From: Alistipes sp.
Lineage (GTDB): Bacteria > Bacteroidota > Bacteroidia > Bacteroidales > Rikenellaceae
NCBI GenBank assembly: GCA_022782405.1
Contig: JALFNK010000013.1
Location: forward strand, 186,001-250,000
Direction of reading: 5' to 3'
Length of the DNA stretch: 64,000 nt
Shown: piece after piece, positions 42,251 through 51,321 of the stretch
Layout: every line of letters begins with the position of its first letter
How positions within the stretch are numbered: the stretch's first letter is position 1
Notes under the pieces: generated by a model
The model's input: the letters and a program-made list of their open reading frames with translations, nothing else
The model's database searches: none
What the model was told of the DNA's origin: nothing
Translations under genes and position numbers: made by a program

Positions 42251-45058
42251 ATGGGGTGCAAACTGCGACATATTCCGCTGCTGCTCTTCGGAGCGTTGCT
42301 CGGCCTTTCCGGCCGGGCACAGGAGCCTGACATGCGGGGATCGATCACGATCGAAGCGACCGACTCGCTGCACGGCATGCTCGCACATGCCGTAGTGGCC
42401 GTGCGGAGCATTCCCGAAGAAGGTGCCCCGCGTGCTGCCGCTACCGATGCCGACGGACGATGCAGCTTTCTGTTGCCGGCAGGCAGCTACGAAGCGACGG
42501 TGTCCTACGTCGGATATGCCCCGCTACGTTTCCGCTTCGATCTGCCGGCCGGAGCTGCGCTCTTCCGGAGTGTCCGGCTCCATACCCACACGACACAGAT
42601 CCGCGACGTGGTTATCACCGCATCCGAAGTCCGGGGACCCGTATCGGGCGTACGCATCGGCCGCGAGGCGATGCAGCACCTCCAACCCTCGAGTTTCGAG
42701 GATCTGCTCGAACTGCTGCCCGGAGGCCGCGCCTCGGACCCCGCCTTCTCGGGATCGAGCCACATCCGTCTGCGCGAGGCGGCCTCTTCCTCGTCGGATT
42801 ACAGTACCTCGGCTCTCGGCGTGAGCTTCCTCGTAGATGGCGCGCCGCTGTCGAACGACGCGGCGTTGCAGTATTCCGGAGGATTGACCGGCGGAGGATC
42901 CATTCCCATGTCGCTCAATGCCGGCATCGACATGCGGACGCTCGCAACCGACGAGATCGCCTCGGTGGAGATCATCCAGGGCATTCCTTCGGTCGAATAC
43001 GGCGACCTGACGAGCGGTCTGGTCAAAATCCGGCGCAAGGAGGGCGGGCGGAATCTCGAAGCGCGCTTCAAGGCCGACCTGAAGAGCCAGCTCTTCTATC
43101 TGGGCAAGGGCTTCGAGTGGGGTGAACGGTCCGAGCGGCTGACGATGAATCTCGGAGCAAACTTCCTTGACTCGCGGGCCGATCCGCGCAACCCACGGCA
43201 GAACTACCGCCGCATGACCGCCTCGTGGCGTATGAAGAAATACTGGGAAGACGGCTCCGGCCATCGCTTTTCGCTCGGCGGGTCGATCGACTATACGGGT
43301 TCGTTCGACCGTATCAAGAGCGACCGCGACATCGACATCGGGCAGACCGGACGGCCCATGGAGCGCTACCGCGCCAACTACAGCAGTCTGGCTGCCGCAC
43401 TGAATTTCACGGCAGAAGCCACCCGCGCCGCCGCACTCTTCCGCCGCGTCGAGTTCACGGCCTCGGCCGATGCCGATTTCGACATCACGGACCGCTGGCG
43501 CTATGTGGTGGCAAGCGCCAACGTACCCATCCGCACAGCCCTCGAGGAGGGGGTCTACGACGCGGAGATTCTCCCATCGCGTTATGAAGCGACCCTTCGT
43601 ACCGAGAGCAAGCCCTTCTACGCCTATGCCAAGGCGGTGGCGCTCTTCGGAAAGCAGTACGGGAAGGCCCGCTATACGCTGCGTCTCGGAACAGACTGGT
43701 CGATGGCCAAAAACTACGGCGGCGGCCTGCTCTACGATGTTACACGTCCCCTTTCCGAAGGTATGAGCACCCGCCCGCGCCGTTACGACGCTCTGCCCGC
43801 CCTGCACCGTCTCGCGGCCTTCGCCGAGACGACGGGCACACTCCGGCCCGGGCGGTGGCGCATCGACGCCATGGCCGGCGTGCGCGCGACGACCATGGCC
43901 AACCTCGGCGAACGCTACGCACTCCAGGGACACATCTACCTCGATCCGCGGTTGAACCTCTCGATCGGGCTCCCGACCTTCGAGGTCGCAGGCCATACGA
44001 TGCGCATCACCCTGGCGGGCGGTACGGGATGGCATACGAAAACTCCGACACTCGACCAGCTCTTCCCCGATCCCGTCTATTTCGACTACACGCAGCTGAA
44101 CTACTTCCCGGAAGACCCCGACAAACGGCGTATCCAGATGGTCGTTTACCGCTACGATCCCACGAACTACGACCTGCGCGCAGCCCGGAACTTCAAGTGG
44201 GAGGTACGCGGAAGGGCCGAATGGAGCGGTTTCGACCTCTCGCTGGCCTGGTTCCGCGAAGACATGACCTCGGGATTCCGCACCTCGACACAGGTACTCG
44301 CCTACAGCTATCTCGACTATGACGAGACGGCGATCGACGATGCGGCACTCACCGGCCCCCCTTCGGTCGAGGGACTTCCCGCCACGGAGCAGACCGTGCT
44401 GGCCACGGCAGCCCGCACGACCAACGGCAGCCGCACGCTCAAGAAAGGGGTGGAGTTCACCTTCTCGACCCCGCGCATCCGGCCGCTCGCCACGAAACTC
44501 TCCGTTTCGGGGGCCTACTTCCGGACCGAATACGAGAACAGCGAACCGCAGTACATCGCCACGAGCGTGGCCTTGGCCGGCGGAAAGCCCTATCCCTATA
44601 TCGGGCTCTACGCCCAGGAGGAGCGCTTCTACAACGAGGTTTTCAATACGAATTTCCTGCTTGACACGCAGATTCCGCGGCTGGGACTGATCTTCTCAAC
44701 CTCATTCCAGTGCCAGTGGTTCACGGGCCGCAAACAGCAGTGGTGCGACCCGCAGCCGGTGAGCTACCTGGATACCGATCTTCAGGAGCACACCTTCACC
44801 GCAGAATCGGCCGAAGACGGCATTCTGCAGCACATGATCCGCCAGGTGAGCGATCTGACCTATCTCTACCGGCGGGTCCCCTTCAGCATGTACGTCAATC
44901 TGAAGGTTTCGAAGCGTCTCTACCGCGACCGGATCACCGCCGCACTCTTCGTAAACCGGCTGTTCGACTACAGCCCGGCCTACATCAACGAATCGGGAGG
45001 TCTCACGCGCCGCTACTCCGATCCCTATTTCGGCATGGAACTCAATCTGAAACTCTGA
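42251..45058 (+). CDS. TonB-dependent receptor with carboxypeptidase-like domain
   Basis: The product has 935 residues from the ATG at 42251; a TTG further upstream lies over the promoter. Signal peptide GCKLRHIPLLLFGALLGLSG. Residues about 25-105 form a CarboxypepD-regulatory-like domain (TDADGRCSFLLPAGSYEATV, VSYVGYAPL). A plug (about 115-250) has SFEDLLELLPGG and EIIQGIPSVEYGDLTSGLVK. The barrel ends YSDPYFGMELNLKL. No SusD partner is present, so it is not a standard glycan pair. It heads a four-gene surface locus whose ligand is unknown. Confidence 0.9.
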   Translation: MGCKLRHIPLLLFGALLGLSGRAQEPDMRGSITIEATDSLHGMLAHAVVAVRSIPEEGAPRAAATDADGRCSFLLPAGSYEATVSYVGYAPLRFRFDLPAGAALFRSVRLHTHTTQIRDVVITASEVRGPVSGVRIGREAMQHLQPSSFEDLLELLPGGRASDPAFSGSSHIRLREAASSSSDYSTSALGVSFLVDGAPLSNDAALQYSGGLTGGGSIPMSLNAGIDMRTLATDEIASVEIIQGIPSVEYGDLTSGLVKIRRKEGGRNLEARFKADLKSQLFYLGKGFEWGERSERLTMNLGANFLDSRADPRNPRQNYRRMTASWRMKKYWEDGSGHRFSLGGSIDYTGSFDRIKSDRDIDIGQTGRPMERYRANYSSLAAALNFTAEATRAAALFRRVEFTASADADFDITDRWRYVVASANVPIRTALEEGVYDAEILPSRYEATLRTESKPFYAYAKAVALFGKQYGKARYTLRLGTDWSMAKNYGGGLLYDVTRPLSEGMSTRPRRYDALPALHRLAAFAETTGTLRPGRWRIDAMAGVRATTMANLGERYALQGHIYLDPRLNLSIGLPTFEVAGHTMRITLAGGTGWHTKTPTLDQLFPDPVYFDYTQLNYFPEDPDKRRIQMVVYRYDPTNYDLRAARNFKWEVRGRAEWSGFDLSLAWFREDMTSGFRTSTQVLAYSYLDYDETAIDDAALTGPPSVEGLPATEQTVLATAARTTNGSRTLKKGVEFTFSTPRIRPLATKLSVSGAYFRTEYENSEPQYIATSVALAGGKPYPYIGLYAQEERFYNEVFNTNFLLDTQIPRLGLIFSTSFQCQWFTGRKQQWCDPQPVSYLDTDLQEHTFTAESAEDGILQHMIRQVSDLTYLYRRVPFSMYVNLKVSKRLYRDRITAALFVNRLFDYSPAYINESGGLTRRYSDPYFGMELNLKL

Positions 45059-45062
45059 ACCG

Positions 45063-45461
45063 ATGATCCACAATCTCTTCATTCGCACGATATGCACCGC
45101 CCTGCTGCTTGCCTCCGCCGGCTGCCGGCAGCTCGACGAGGAGGGACTCCAAACCGAGGTTACGATCCGCCTGGTGATGCCCGACAGCCGCCCGGTTACC
45201 TGTCTGGAGATCCGCGACGAAACATCCGGATTCTACAACATCAACACCTACGAGCGCACGGCCTTTCCCACACCCGATGCAAACACCGCCACAGTCCGGC
45301 TTCGACGCGGGGTCTACACCTTCACCGTCGAGGCCGAGGCGACCTACGACGACGGCACGACATGCCTGCTGCGCTGTGCCGACTACAACCAGATCACGCA
45401 GGCCATCACCTGGGTCAGGGAGCAGGAATCGATCGTCCTGCTGCTCAAAAGCGTAAACTGA
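45063..45461 (+). CDS. Small lipoprotein of the TonB locus
   Basis: The product has 132 residues. The signal ends LLLASAGC, a lipobox. The mature part is beta-rich with VTIRLVMPDSRPVTCLEIRD and RRGVYTFTVEAEATYDDGTT, like an Ig-type or carboxypeptidase-regulatory sandwich. No named family is recognised. It starts 4 bases after the receptor and 2 bases before the next gene, so the three are an operon. It probably sits at the surface or on the inner face of the outer membrane. Confidence 0.8.
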   Translation: MIHNLFIRTICTALLLASAGCRQLDEEGLQTEVTIRLVMPDSRPVTCLEIRDETSGFYNINTYERTAFPTPDANTATVRLRRGVYTFTVEAEATYDDGTTCLLRCADYNQITQAITWVREQESIVLLLKSVN

Positions 45462-45463
45462 CG

Positions 45464-46963
45464 ATGAGAAGAATACCGTTTCTGCTGCTCCTTCTTCTGC
45501 TGCCCGCAGCGCTCCGCGCCCAACGCGATTCGCTCGGGGCGATGGAGCGCGCCGAACGCACCGATGCGGAAAAGGCTTTCCTTTCGGAACGCTTCTACGG
45601 ACACACGCCTGCCGGAGAACTCTACCGGCCCACCCCATCGCTTTCACGGCTCGAGGTACACATGCAACTGCGCCGCGAGGAGGAAGCGCGCCTCGAGCCG
45701 CTCGGCGACGGAACTCTCGAGGGCGGCATCCGTGCCGAAAGCTACCGCCGGCTCGATCCTCATAGCGTCGTCTGGGCCGATGCCCGTTATCTGCGGGGCC
45801 GCCGCAGCAACGTCCGCTGGAACTCTACGGCCGACTACCTGCTGCTGTACCCCTACATCACGGCCGACTCGGTCGGCGGCGACCTCTCGACCGAGGAGTA
45901 TGCCTTCGGCGGCGGATACGCCCGCCGCCTCGGACGCTTCGCCGTCGCCATCCGGGGCGACTACCGCGCCGGGCAGGAGTACCGCCAGGTCGATCCGCGT
46001 CCGCACAACGTCGTCTCGGACTTCACGCTCCGCGTCGGCGGTGGTATCGAATGGCAGCGCCATACGCTCCTTGCCGACTTCGCGTGGCGCCTCTACAAAC
46101 AAAACCAGCGGATCTCCTTCCAAAACGAGACCAACATCATCCGCGAACTCTTCATGACGGGTCTGGGGAGCTACCTCCCACGCTACTCGGGGAAGTCCTC
46201 GAGCACAACGGTCGCCTACGAAGGCCGCGGATACGGTGCGACGCTCCAGTTCATGCCCCGCGTCGGAACAGGCTGGTATGCCCTGATCGCCTGGAACCGG
46301 TTCACGACCGGCCGCAACTACCGTCCGAACAACTCGATTCCGGTAAGCAGCCTTGCAACGCAGGAGTTGAAAGCCAATGTCGTCTACCGCGCCGCACGGT
46401 GGAGCGCGGGTGTCTGCGGGAACTTCGAACGGCGGCTCGGCACGGAGATGGTCGCCGACCGCAACGGACAAGGGTCCATTGTTGATCGGCAGACGCTCTA
46501 TGAAAACCGCACGCACGAGGTCGGCGCCGAGGCGACGGTCGTCTGGCACCGCGGCACAGGCCGCTATGTATTGCACCCGTCGATCGTGTGGAGCAGCTCG
46601 ACGGCCCGCTACCTTGCCCCCCGGCGTGAAATGATCGTCTCACGGCTGGGAGCCTCGCTCCGGGGTGAGGCGTCATGGCTGCTCGACGGCTGGCGCCTTG
46701 CCGCCACGGCCGGGGTCGGATACTACGCTCCGCCCCGCAAAGGGTTGCGGCTCGACGCTCTGGCCGACTACCTTGCGGAATATCTGACCCGGACAGCCGC
46801 ACGGCTGAACTGCTGTCATCTTGCCCCCGAAGCATCGCTGCACGCCGAACGCCGGCTGCGCAACCGCACGGCCTGCTTCGCGGAACTCCGCTACGCCCCC
46901 CGCATCTACCAGGGCGGCGACTCCGAACACCATCTTACAGCCGCCTGCGGCCTGCTGTTCTGA
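45464..46963 (+). CDS. Outer-membrane beta-barrel protein (DUF6850-like)
   Basis: The product has 499 residues from the ATG at 45464. Signal peptide MRRIPFLLLLLLLPAALRAQ. The rest alternates hydrophobic and polar residues as in a barrel of about 16 to 18 strands and ends with a hydrophobic residue (HHLTAACGLLF). It has no plug. From memory it resembles the DUF6850 family, which lies beside TonB receptors and DUF4876 proteins in Bacteroidetes. The function is unknown. Confidence 0.8.
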   Translation: MRRIPFLLLLLLLPAALRAQRDSLGAMERAERTDAEKAFLSERFYGHTPAGELYRPTPSLSRLEVHMQLRREEEARLEPLGDGTLEGGIRAESYRRLDPHSVVWADARYLRGRRSNVRWNSTADYLLLYPYITADSVGGDLSTEEYAFGGGYARRLGRFAVAIRGDYRAGQEYRQVDPRPHNVVSDFTLRVGGGIEWQRHTLLADFAWRLYKQNQRISFQNETNIIRELFMTGLGSYLPRYSGKSSSTTVAYEGRGYGATLQFMPRVGTGWYALIAWNRFTTGRNYRPNNSIPVSSLATQELKANVVYRAARWSAGVCGNFERRLGTEMVADRNGQGSIVDRQTLYENRTHEVGAEATVVWHRGTGRYVLHPSIVWSSSTARYLAPRREMIVSRLGASLRGEASWLLDGWRLAATAGVGYYAPPRKGLRLDALADYLAEYLTRTAARLNCCHLAPEASLHAERRLRNRTACFAELRYAPRIYQGGDSEHHLTAACGLLF

Positions 46964-46998
46964 AACAGAATCCAGTCAAACCATAAAACAACAACGCC

Positions 46999-48222
46999 AT
47001 GAAAAAACATCTTTACATCTGGGCCGTCGCACTGCTTCTTGCCGTCGGGGCCGCCTCCTGCTCGAAAGAAAAGGCCGAGACTCCGGTAGAACCCGTCAAT
47101 GCCTCCTATGCGGTACGACTGAACGGAGGGAACGTGCTGATCAACCTTCCTGCAGCTGATTTCGATGTTGCAATTCCCGCCGATGCCGCCTCATGGGTCG
47201 AGGTCAATCGGACAGAAACGGCCGGCACGGCACTCGTTCTGGAGGTATCCCGCAACGAAACGGGAGCCGAACGACAGACCACGGTAACCGTTACACGCAA
47301 CGGAAGCGGCGACCTGCTGGCCACGGTCGCAATCAAGCAGAGCAACGTCGCCGTACGCGCCGGCGAGTTCGTCATCGAGGAGATCTACTTCACCGGCACA
47401 GCGCTGCCCGAAACCGGGTCGCCCGACAAGTACCTGGGCGACCAGTACCTCAAGATCCGCAACAACACCGACGAAACGCTCTACGCCGACGGCATGATGC
47501 TGATTCTCTCGAGCGCCCTCAACTCGGGGATGAATGCCGAGATGGTCGCCGGCGCCGACTTCCGTACGGAATGCTGTGCCGGAACGGCCTTCTACTGCAT
47601 CCCCGGCAGCGGCCGCGACGTACCCGTGGAGCCCGGGAAGTCGCTCATCATCGTCAACAATGCCCAGAACCACCTCGAAAGCAATCCCGACTCGTGGAAC
47701 GCCACGACGGCCGACTTCGAATGGTACGACGTCTCGTCGAACGACTATTTCCAGGATACGGACAACCCCGCGGTTCCCAATCTGGACAAATGGTATGCCC
47801 AGACGCTGACCGTACACGCCTTGCACAACCGCGGCTTCAACGCCGTAGCCATCGCCATGCCGCCTGTCGGAATGACCGCCGAGCAGTTCCTTGCCGAATA
47901 TCCGCTCGAAGACGCCTACTATATCTTCCACTCTCCCAACGGTTCGGACTACACGCTCCCGCTGCGCAATGCCTACCGCGTGCCGAACGACTGGGTGCTC
48001 GATGCCGTGAATACGGGATGCCGAGACGCCTATTACCTGGCACCGTGGGACGCCTCGCTCGATGCCGGCTACGCCTGGTGCGGAACGACGGACGGTGATC
48101 CGGAACGTTTCGACAAGGCCGTGATCCGCCGAAGCGGCTCGGACGGCAAACTCGTCGATACGAACAACTCGTCGAACGACTTCGAATCCAATACTCCGGC
48201 TTCGTTGATCGCGAAAAAGTAA
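46999..48222 (+). CDS. DUF4876-like lipoprotein with BACON-like domain
   Basis: The product has 407 residues. Signal MKKHLYIWAVALLLAVGAASC is a lipoprotein type. Residues about 35-115 look like a BACON-type beta domain (SWVEVNRTETAGTALVLEVS, RQTTVTVTRNGS). The C-terminal 290 residues resemble DUF4876: FVIEEIYFTGTALPE, DQYLKIRNNTDETLYADGM, KSLIIVNNAQNH. This lamin-tail-like fold is often a surface binding module. It is the last gene of the TonB locus, 35 bases after the barrel gene. Confidence 0.82.
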   Translation: MKKHLYIWAVALLLAVGAASCSKEKAETPVEPVNASYAVRLNGGNVLINLPAADFDVAIPADAASWVEVNRTETAGTALVLEVSRNETGAERQTTVTVTRNGSGDLLATVAIKQSNVAVRAGEFVIEEIYFTGTALPETGSPDKYLGDQYLKIRNNTDETLYADGMMLILSSALNSGMNAEMVAGADFRTECCAGTAFYCIPGSGRDVPVEPGKSLIIVNNAQNHLESNPDSWNATTADFEWYDVSSNDYFQDTDNPAVPNLDKWYAQTLTVHALHNRGFNAVAIAMPPVGMTAEQFLAEYPLEDAYYIFHSPNGSDYTLPLRNAYRVPNDWVLDAVNTGCRDAYYLAPWDASLDAGYAWCGTTDGDPERFDKAVIRRSGSDGKLVDTNNSSNDFESNTPASLIAKK

Positions 48223-48243
48223 GATCGACATACGCTTCGGACA

Positions 48244-48275
48244 AACGGGCACCTCCTTCGAAAGAGGTGCCCGTT
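48244..48275 (+). terminator. Probable terminator after the DUF4876 gene
   Basis: A perfect 12-bp stem AACGGGCACCTC (48244-48255) with its complement at 48264-48275 is followed by CCGTATTT, a weak U tract. Confidence 0.65.
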
Positions 48276-48328
48276 CCGTATTTCCCGGCGGGGTTCCGGC
48301 TGCCGATTTATTTCGTATCTTTGCCGGC

Positions 48329-48787
48329 ATGGAAGCCGTAACGCAATTTTTCATCGACTGGGGCTATTGGGGCCTCTTCATCTCGGCGCTCGTTGCCGGA
48401 AGCATCCTTCCGTTCAGTTCCGAGGCAGTCATGGTCATACTGGTAGGCATGGGACTCGATCCCGTATGGTGTCTCGTGGCCGCCTCGGCAGGCAACACCC
48501 TCGGCGGCATGACCTGCTACTGGATCGGAACGCTCGGCCGCTCGGAGTGGATCACCCGTCTGGGCATCACGACGCGCCAGCTGGCCCGGGCCCGCAAATT
48601 CCTCGCGGGACGCGGGGCCATGATGGGTTTCTTCGCCTTCCTGCCGACCATCGGCGAGGCACTGGCCATCGTCCTGGGACTGATGCGCAGCAACCCCTGG
48701 ATCACGGCGCTGTCGATGCTCGCCGGCAAGACGCTCCGCTACGCCGTCATCCTGGCCACCTTCCAGGGCGCCGTCTCAATCTTCTGA
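48329..48787 (+). CDS. VTT/DedA-like small membrane protein (YqaA type)
   Basis: The product has 152 residues with four to five membrane segments. It has the YqaA/VTT pattern: WGYWGLFISALVAGSILPFSSEAV, AASAGNTLGGMTCYWIG and GRGAMMGFFAFLPTIGEALA. DedA relatives are lipid flippases or transport proteins of the inner membrane. The specific function is unknown. A TATCTTTG box (48316-48323) is only 5 bases before the ATG. Confidence 0.85.
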   Translation: MEAVTQFFIDWGYWGLFISALVAGSILPFSSEAVMVILVGMGLDPVWCLVAASAGNTLGGMTCYWIGTLGRSEWITRLGITTRQLARARKFLAGRGAMMGFFAFLPTIGEALAIVLGLMRSNPWITALSMLAGKTLRYAVILATFQGAVSIF

Positions 48788-48812
48788 CAACGGCACACTC
48801 CCTAAAATGAAG

Positions 48813-48843
48813 GAACCGGCCCCTCATGGAGGCCGGTTCTTTT
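48813..48843. terminator. Terminator between convergent VTT and ferritin genes
   Basis: A perfect 9-bp stem GAACCGGCC (48813-48821) with GGCCGGTTC (48831-48839) is followed by TTTT on the plus strand. The minus strand also has a short T tract beyond the stem. Confidence 0.75.
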
Positions 48844-48863
48844 ATCACAACGCGGCACCCTGC

Positions 48864-49388
48864 CTATTCGGCTGCCGTACCCAGCGGAGCAGCCTGCGTG
48901 TAAGTGCGGGCCGCCAGCTCCTTGTCGAGCATGTAGAGCCCGAACTTGTTGCCCTCGACCGCCTCACAGGCCGAGATCATATCGCGGGCCGAAGCCTCCT
49001 CCTCGACCTGCTCGTCGATAAACCATACGAGCATGTTCGACGAAGCATAGTCCTTGTCCTCGGCGGCGATCGAAGCCAGATTTGCGATCATCGCCGTAAC
49101 CTTCTGCTCATGTCCGAGCGTATCGCGGAACATCTCCAGCGGCGAAGCCCACGACGTGCGTACGGCCTCGATCGGCAGCAGCGTTACCGCAGCATCGCGC
49201 GACAAAAGGTAATTCATGAAGATCCGCGCGTGGTCCTGCTCTTCGCGGAACTGAACGTAAAACCAGTTGGCCACACCCTTGAGCCCCTTGGCTTCGGCAT
49301 CCATCGACATCGACAGGTAGAGATATGCCGACCACAGCTCGGCATTGATCTGCGCATTGAGCGCCTCATGCAGTTTTTTGCTCAACAT
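48864..49388 (-). CDS. ftnA: Non-haem ferritin
   Basis: The product has 174 residues. All ferroxidase centre residues are present: Glu17, Glu50, His53 (FREEQDHARIF), Glu94 and Gln127 (WFIDEQVEEE). It forms the 24-subunit iron storage shell and oxidises Fe(II). The gene is monocistronic with a well-formed promoter 34 bases upstream. Confidence 0.95.
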   Translation of the reverse strand: MLSKKLHEALNAQINAELWSAYLYLSMSMDAEAKGLKGVANWFYVQFREEQDHARIFMNYLLSRDAAVTLLPIEAVRTSWASPLEMFRDTLGHEQKVTAMIANLASIAAEDKDYASSNMLVWFIDEQVEEEASARDMISACEAVEGNKFGLYMLDKELAARTYTQAAPLGTAAE

Positions 49389-49421
49389 AATCTATTTGGT
49401 TTGAAATCCGTATCTTCTTTA

Positions 49422-49454
49422 CAAAGATAACTCCTTTTCCGACATTTCCGCAAA
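49422..49454 (-). promoter_or_regulatory. Promoter of the ferritin gene
   Basis: On the minus strand TTTG (complement of 49451-49454) and TATCTTTG (complement of 49422-49429) are 21 bases apart. Confidence 0.7.
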
Positions 49455-49502
49455 AACATACACAATCTTTCCACCGATACCGCCGACTTTCTTTCCGCCG
49501 GA

Positions 49503-49940
49503 TCAGTCATCGAAGTCGATCAACCGCCCGTCGAGGTCGAATTTCAATTCGAAGCCGTTGTCCAGTTCCACCTCATAGTCGCGGCGGTCGCGTTCGATAC
49601 CGGTAATGCGATGGCCGGCAAACTGCCTGGCCACATAGTCGCGAATGGGTTCGGGCACTATTGCGTCGGGAACCGCATCGTACTTGCACTCGACCTTCTC
49701 CCAGGCGCCCTTGCGGCCGAACTCAAGTTTCGTACCGGTAACAAGGACTACCTTGTACTCCTTGTCGAGGAATTCTGTCTCCACCTTGGCAAACGAGACT
49801 TCCGTACCGGGGAAGTGCTCCGTAATGAACTGCCGCGACACCTCGGGAAGTTCGGCCTCGGTCAATGCCTTGCGCCGCTCACAGGATCCGAGACCCGAGA
49901 GCAGCAGGGCTGCCGACGCCATAAACAGGATTTTTTTCAT
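49503..49940 (-). CDS. PepSY-like (DUF2874) lipoprotein
   Basis: The product has 145 residues from the ATG at 49940; an in-frame ATG at 49955 adds five residues. Signal MKKILFMASAALLLSGLGSC carries a lipobox. Two PepSY-like repeats follow: ELPEVSRQFITEHFPGTEVSFAK and PEPIRDYVARQFAGHRITGIER. Such proteins are periplasmic inhibitors or sensors in Bacteroidetes and are common near two-component genes, as here. A TATCTTTG box on the minus strand at 49981-49988 suggests a separate transcript from the kinase gene. Confidence 0.85.
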   Translation of the reverse strand: MKKILFMASAALLLSGLGSCERRKALTEAELPEVSRQFITEHFPGTEVSFAKVETEFLDKEYKVVLVTGTKLEFGRKGAWEKVECKYDAVPDAIVPEPIRDYVARQFAGHRITGIERDRRDYEVELDNGFELKFDLDGRLIDFDD

Positions 49941-50022
49941 CGTTTTCGTTTTCATTGTCAAGCCTGGTTTATTTTCGGAACAAAGATATGCCGTGAATTT
50001 GAAAAGAACCTGAAACGGGCGG

Positions 50023-51321
50023 TCATGCCGACGGCGCCCGGGGCGTCGATTCCGGGAAACGGATCCGGAAACGGTGCATGCCCTCCTCGAAAGCATACGC
50101 CACATGCAGACCGTAGAGCCGACATACGGCATCGACGATTGCCAGTCCAAGCCCCGTGGATCCCTCCCTGCGCGCATCATGATAGAAGCGGTCAAAGATA
50201 TGCGCGGCATCGAGAGCTCCCCCAGCCGCGTCGTTCGCCACCTCAAGAAGCCCCGGTGCCACACGCACGATGACACGTCCCGGCTGCCGGCCGTGCACGA
50301 AGGCATTTTTCAGCAGGTTGGCAACCAGACTTCCGGCCAGCGAAGCATTCATCCGGACAACGAGCGCCCCTTCGTCGCGAAACGCACACGTCATGCCGCG
50401 GTGGGCGTGTATCTCGCCGAGCTCTTCAAGCGTCGTACGGGCCAGGGCATTCATATCGACCGGCTCCATCTCGGGGAACTGTCCGTTTTCGATCTTTGTC
50501 AGCAGCAACAGGGATCGGTTCAGCCGCACGAGGTATCCCAATGTCCGCTGCACCTTGGCAATCTCCCCGAGCTGCCGCTCCGTAAGCGACGGGTCGTCCA
50601 CCAACAGTTCCAGCCGGTTGCGGCAGACAGCCAGCGGCGTCTGCATCTCGTGCGAGGCGTTGCCGATAAACTGCTTCTGCCGTTCGAACAGCGATTCGGC
50701 CCGCGCGGCATAATGTTGCGCGGCCTCATTCAGGCGGCGGAACTCCTCGACGGTCGTATCGGCGGCCAGCGGCGGATTCTGTGCCCCCACCGTATAGTCG
50801 TCAAGCCACCGCAGCAAGGCATAAAGCGGACGCATCGTACGTCGGAGCACCCAGACCGTAACGACGAGGATCATCAGAAGCAGAATCGCGTAGAGCGCCA
50901 CGACCCAGCGCAGAAGGGCCTGCGTGAGCGTCCGACGGCCGACCGACGGCGTCATCACCGTCAGTTCATGCCAGCCTCCCTCACCGTCGCGGAAAAGCGT
51001 CCGTAACACACGGGCCGGTTCCCGGGCATCGCGCTCGGGAATGTAGATCTTCTCATCGCTGAAAAGCTCCTTGGGCCGCACGGCCGCATAACTCTCGGGA
51101 ATATCGCGCAACAGATAACCGTTCGTTCCGCGACCCGCATCGGGAAGCGGCTGCCCGGCCAGATAACGCGTCAGAATCGTCTCGGCCCGCAGAACGAGCG
51201 AATCGTCCATTTCGGCATTGATCCGATCGTTCATGGCCAGATAGAACAGGATCGCCCACACCGCCAGCAGCAGCGATAGCGACCACACAAGATGCAACAG
51301 AATCCGGCTGACGAGTTTCAT
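50023..51321 (-). CDS. Sensor histidine kinase
   Basis: The product has 432 residues. Membrane segments at about 7-29 and 137-158 flank a periplasmic sensor of about 105 residues. A HAMP-like linker (LRRTMRPLYALL) leads to the H box FIGNASHEMQTPLAVCRNRL with phospho-acceptor His224. The ATPase domain has LLKNAFVHGRQPG (N box) and GSTGLGLAIVDAVC (G2 box). It overlaps the response regulator gene by 4 bases. The stimulus is unknown. A PepSY-like protein next door may be the target or sensor partner. Confidence 0.94.
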   Translation of the reverse strand: MKLVSRILLHLVWSLSLLLAVWAILFYLAMNDRINAEMDDSLVLRAETILTRYLAGQPLPDAGRGTNGYLLRDIPESYAAVRPKELFSDEKIYIPERDAREPARVLRTLFRDGEGGWHELTVMTPSVGRRTLTQALLRWVVALYAILLLMILVVTVWVLRRTMRPLYALLRWLDDYTVGAQNPPLAADTTVEEFRRLNEAAQHYAARAESLFERQKQFIGNASHEMQTPLAVCRNRLELLVDDPSLTERQLGEIAKVQRTLGYLVRLNRSLLLLTKIENGQFPEMEPVDMNALARTTLEELGEIHAHRGMTCAFRDEGALVVRMNASLAGSLVANLLKNAFVHGRQPGRVIVRVAPGLLEVANDAAGGALDAAHIFDRFYHDARREGSTGLGLAIVDAVCRLYGLHVAYAFEEGMHRFRIRFPESTPRAPSA

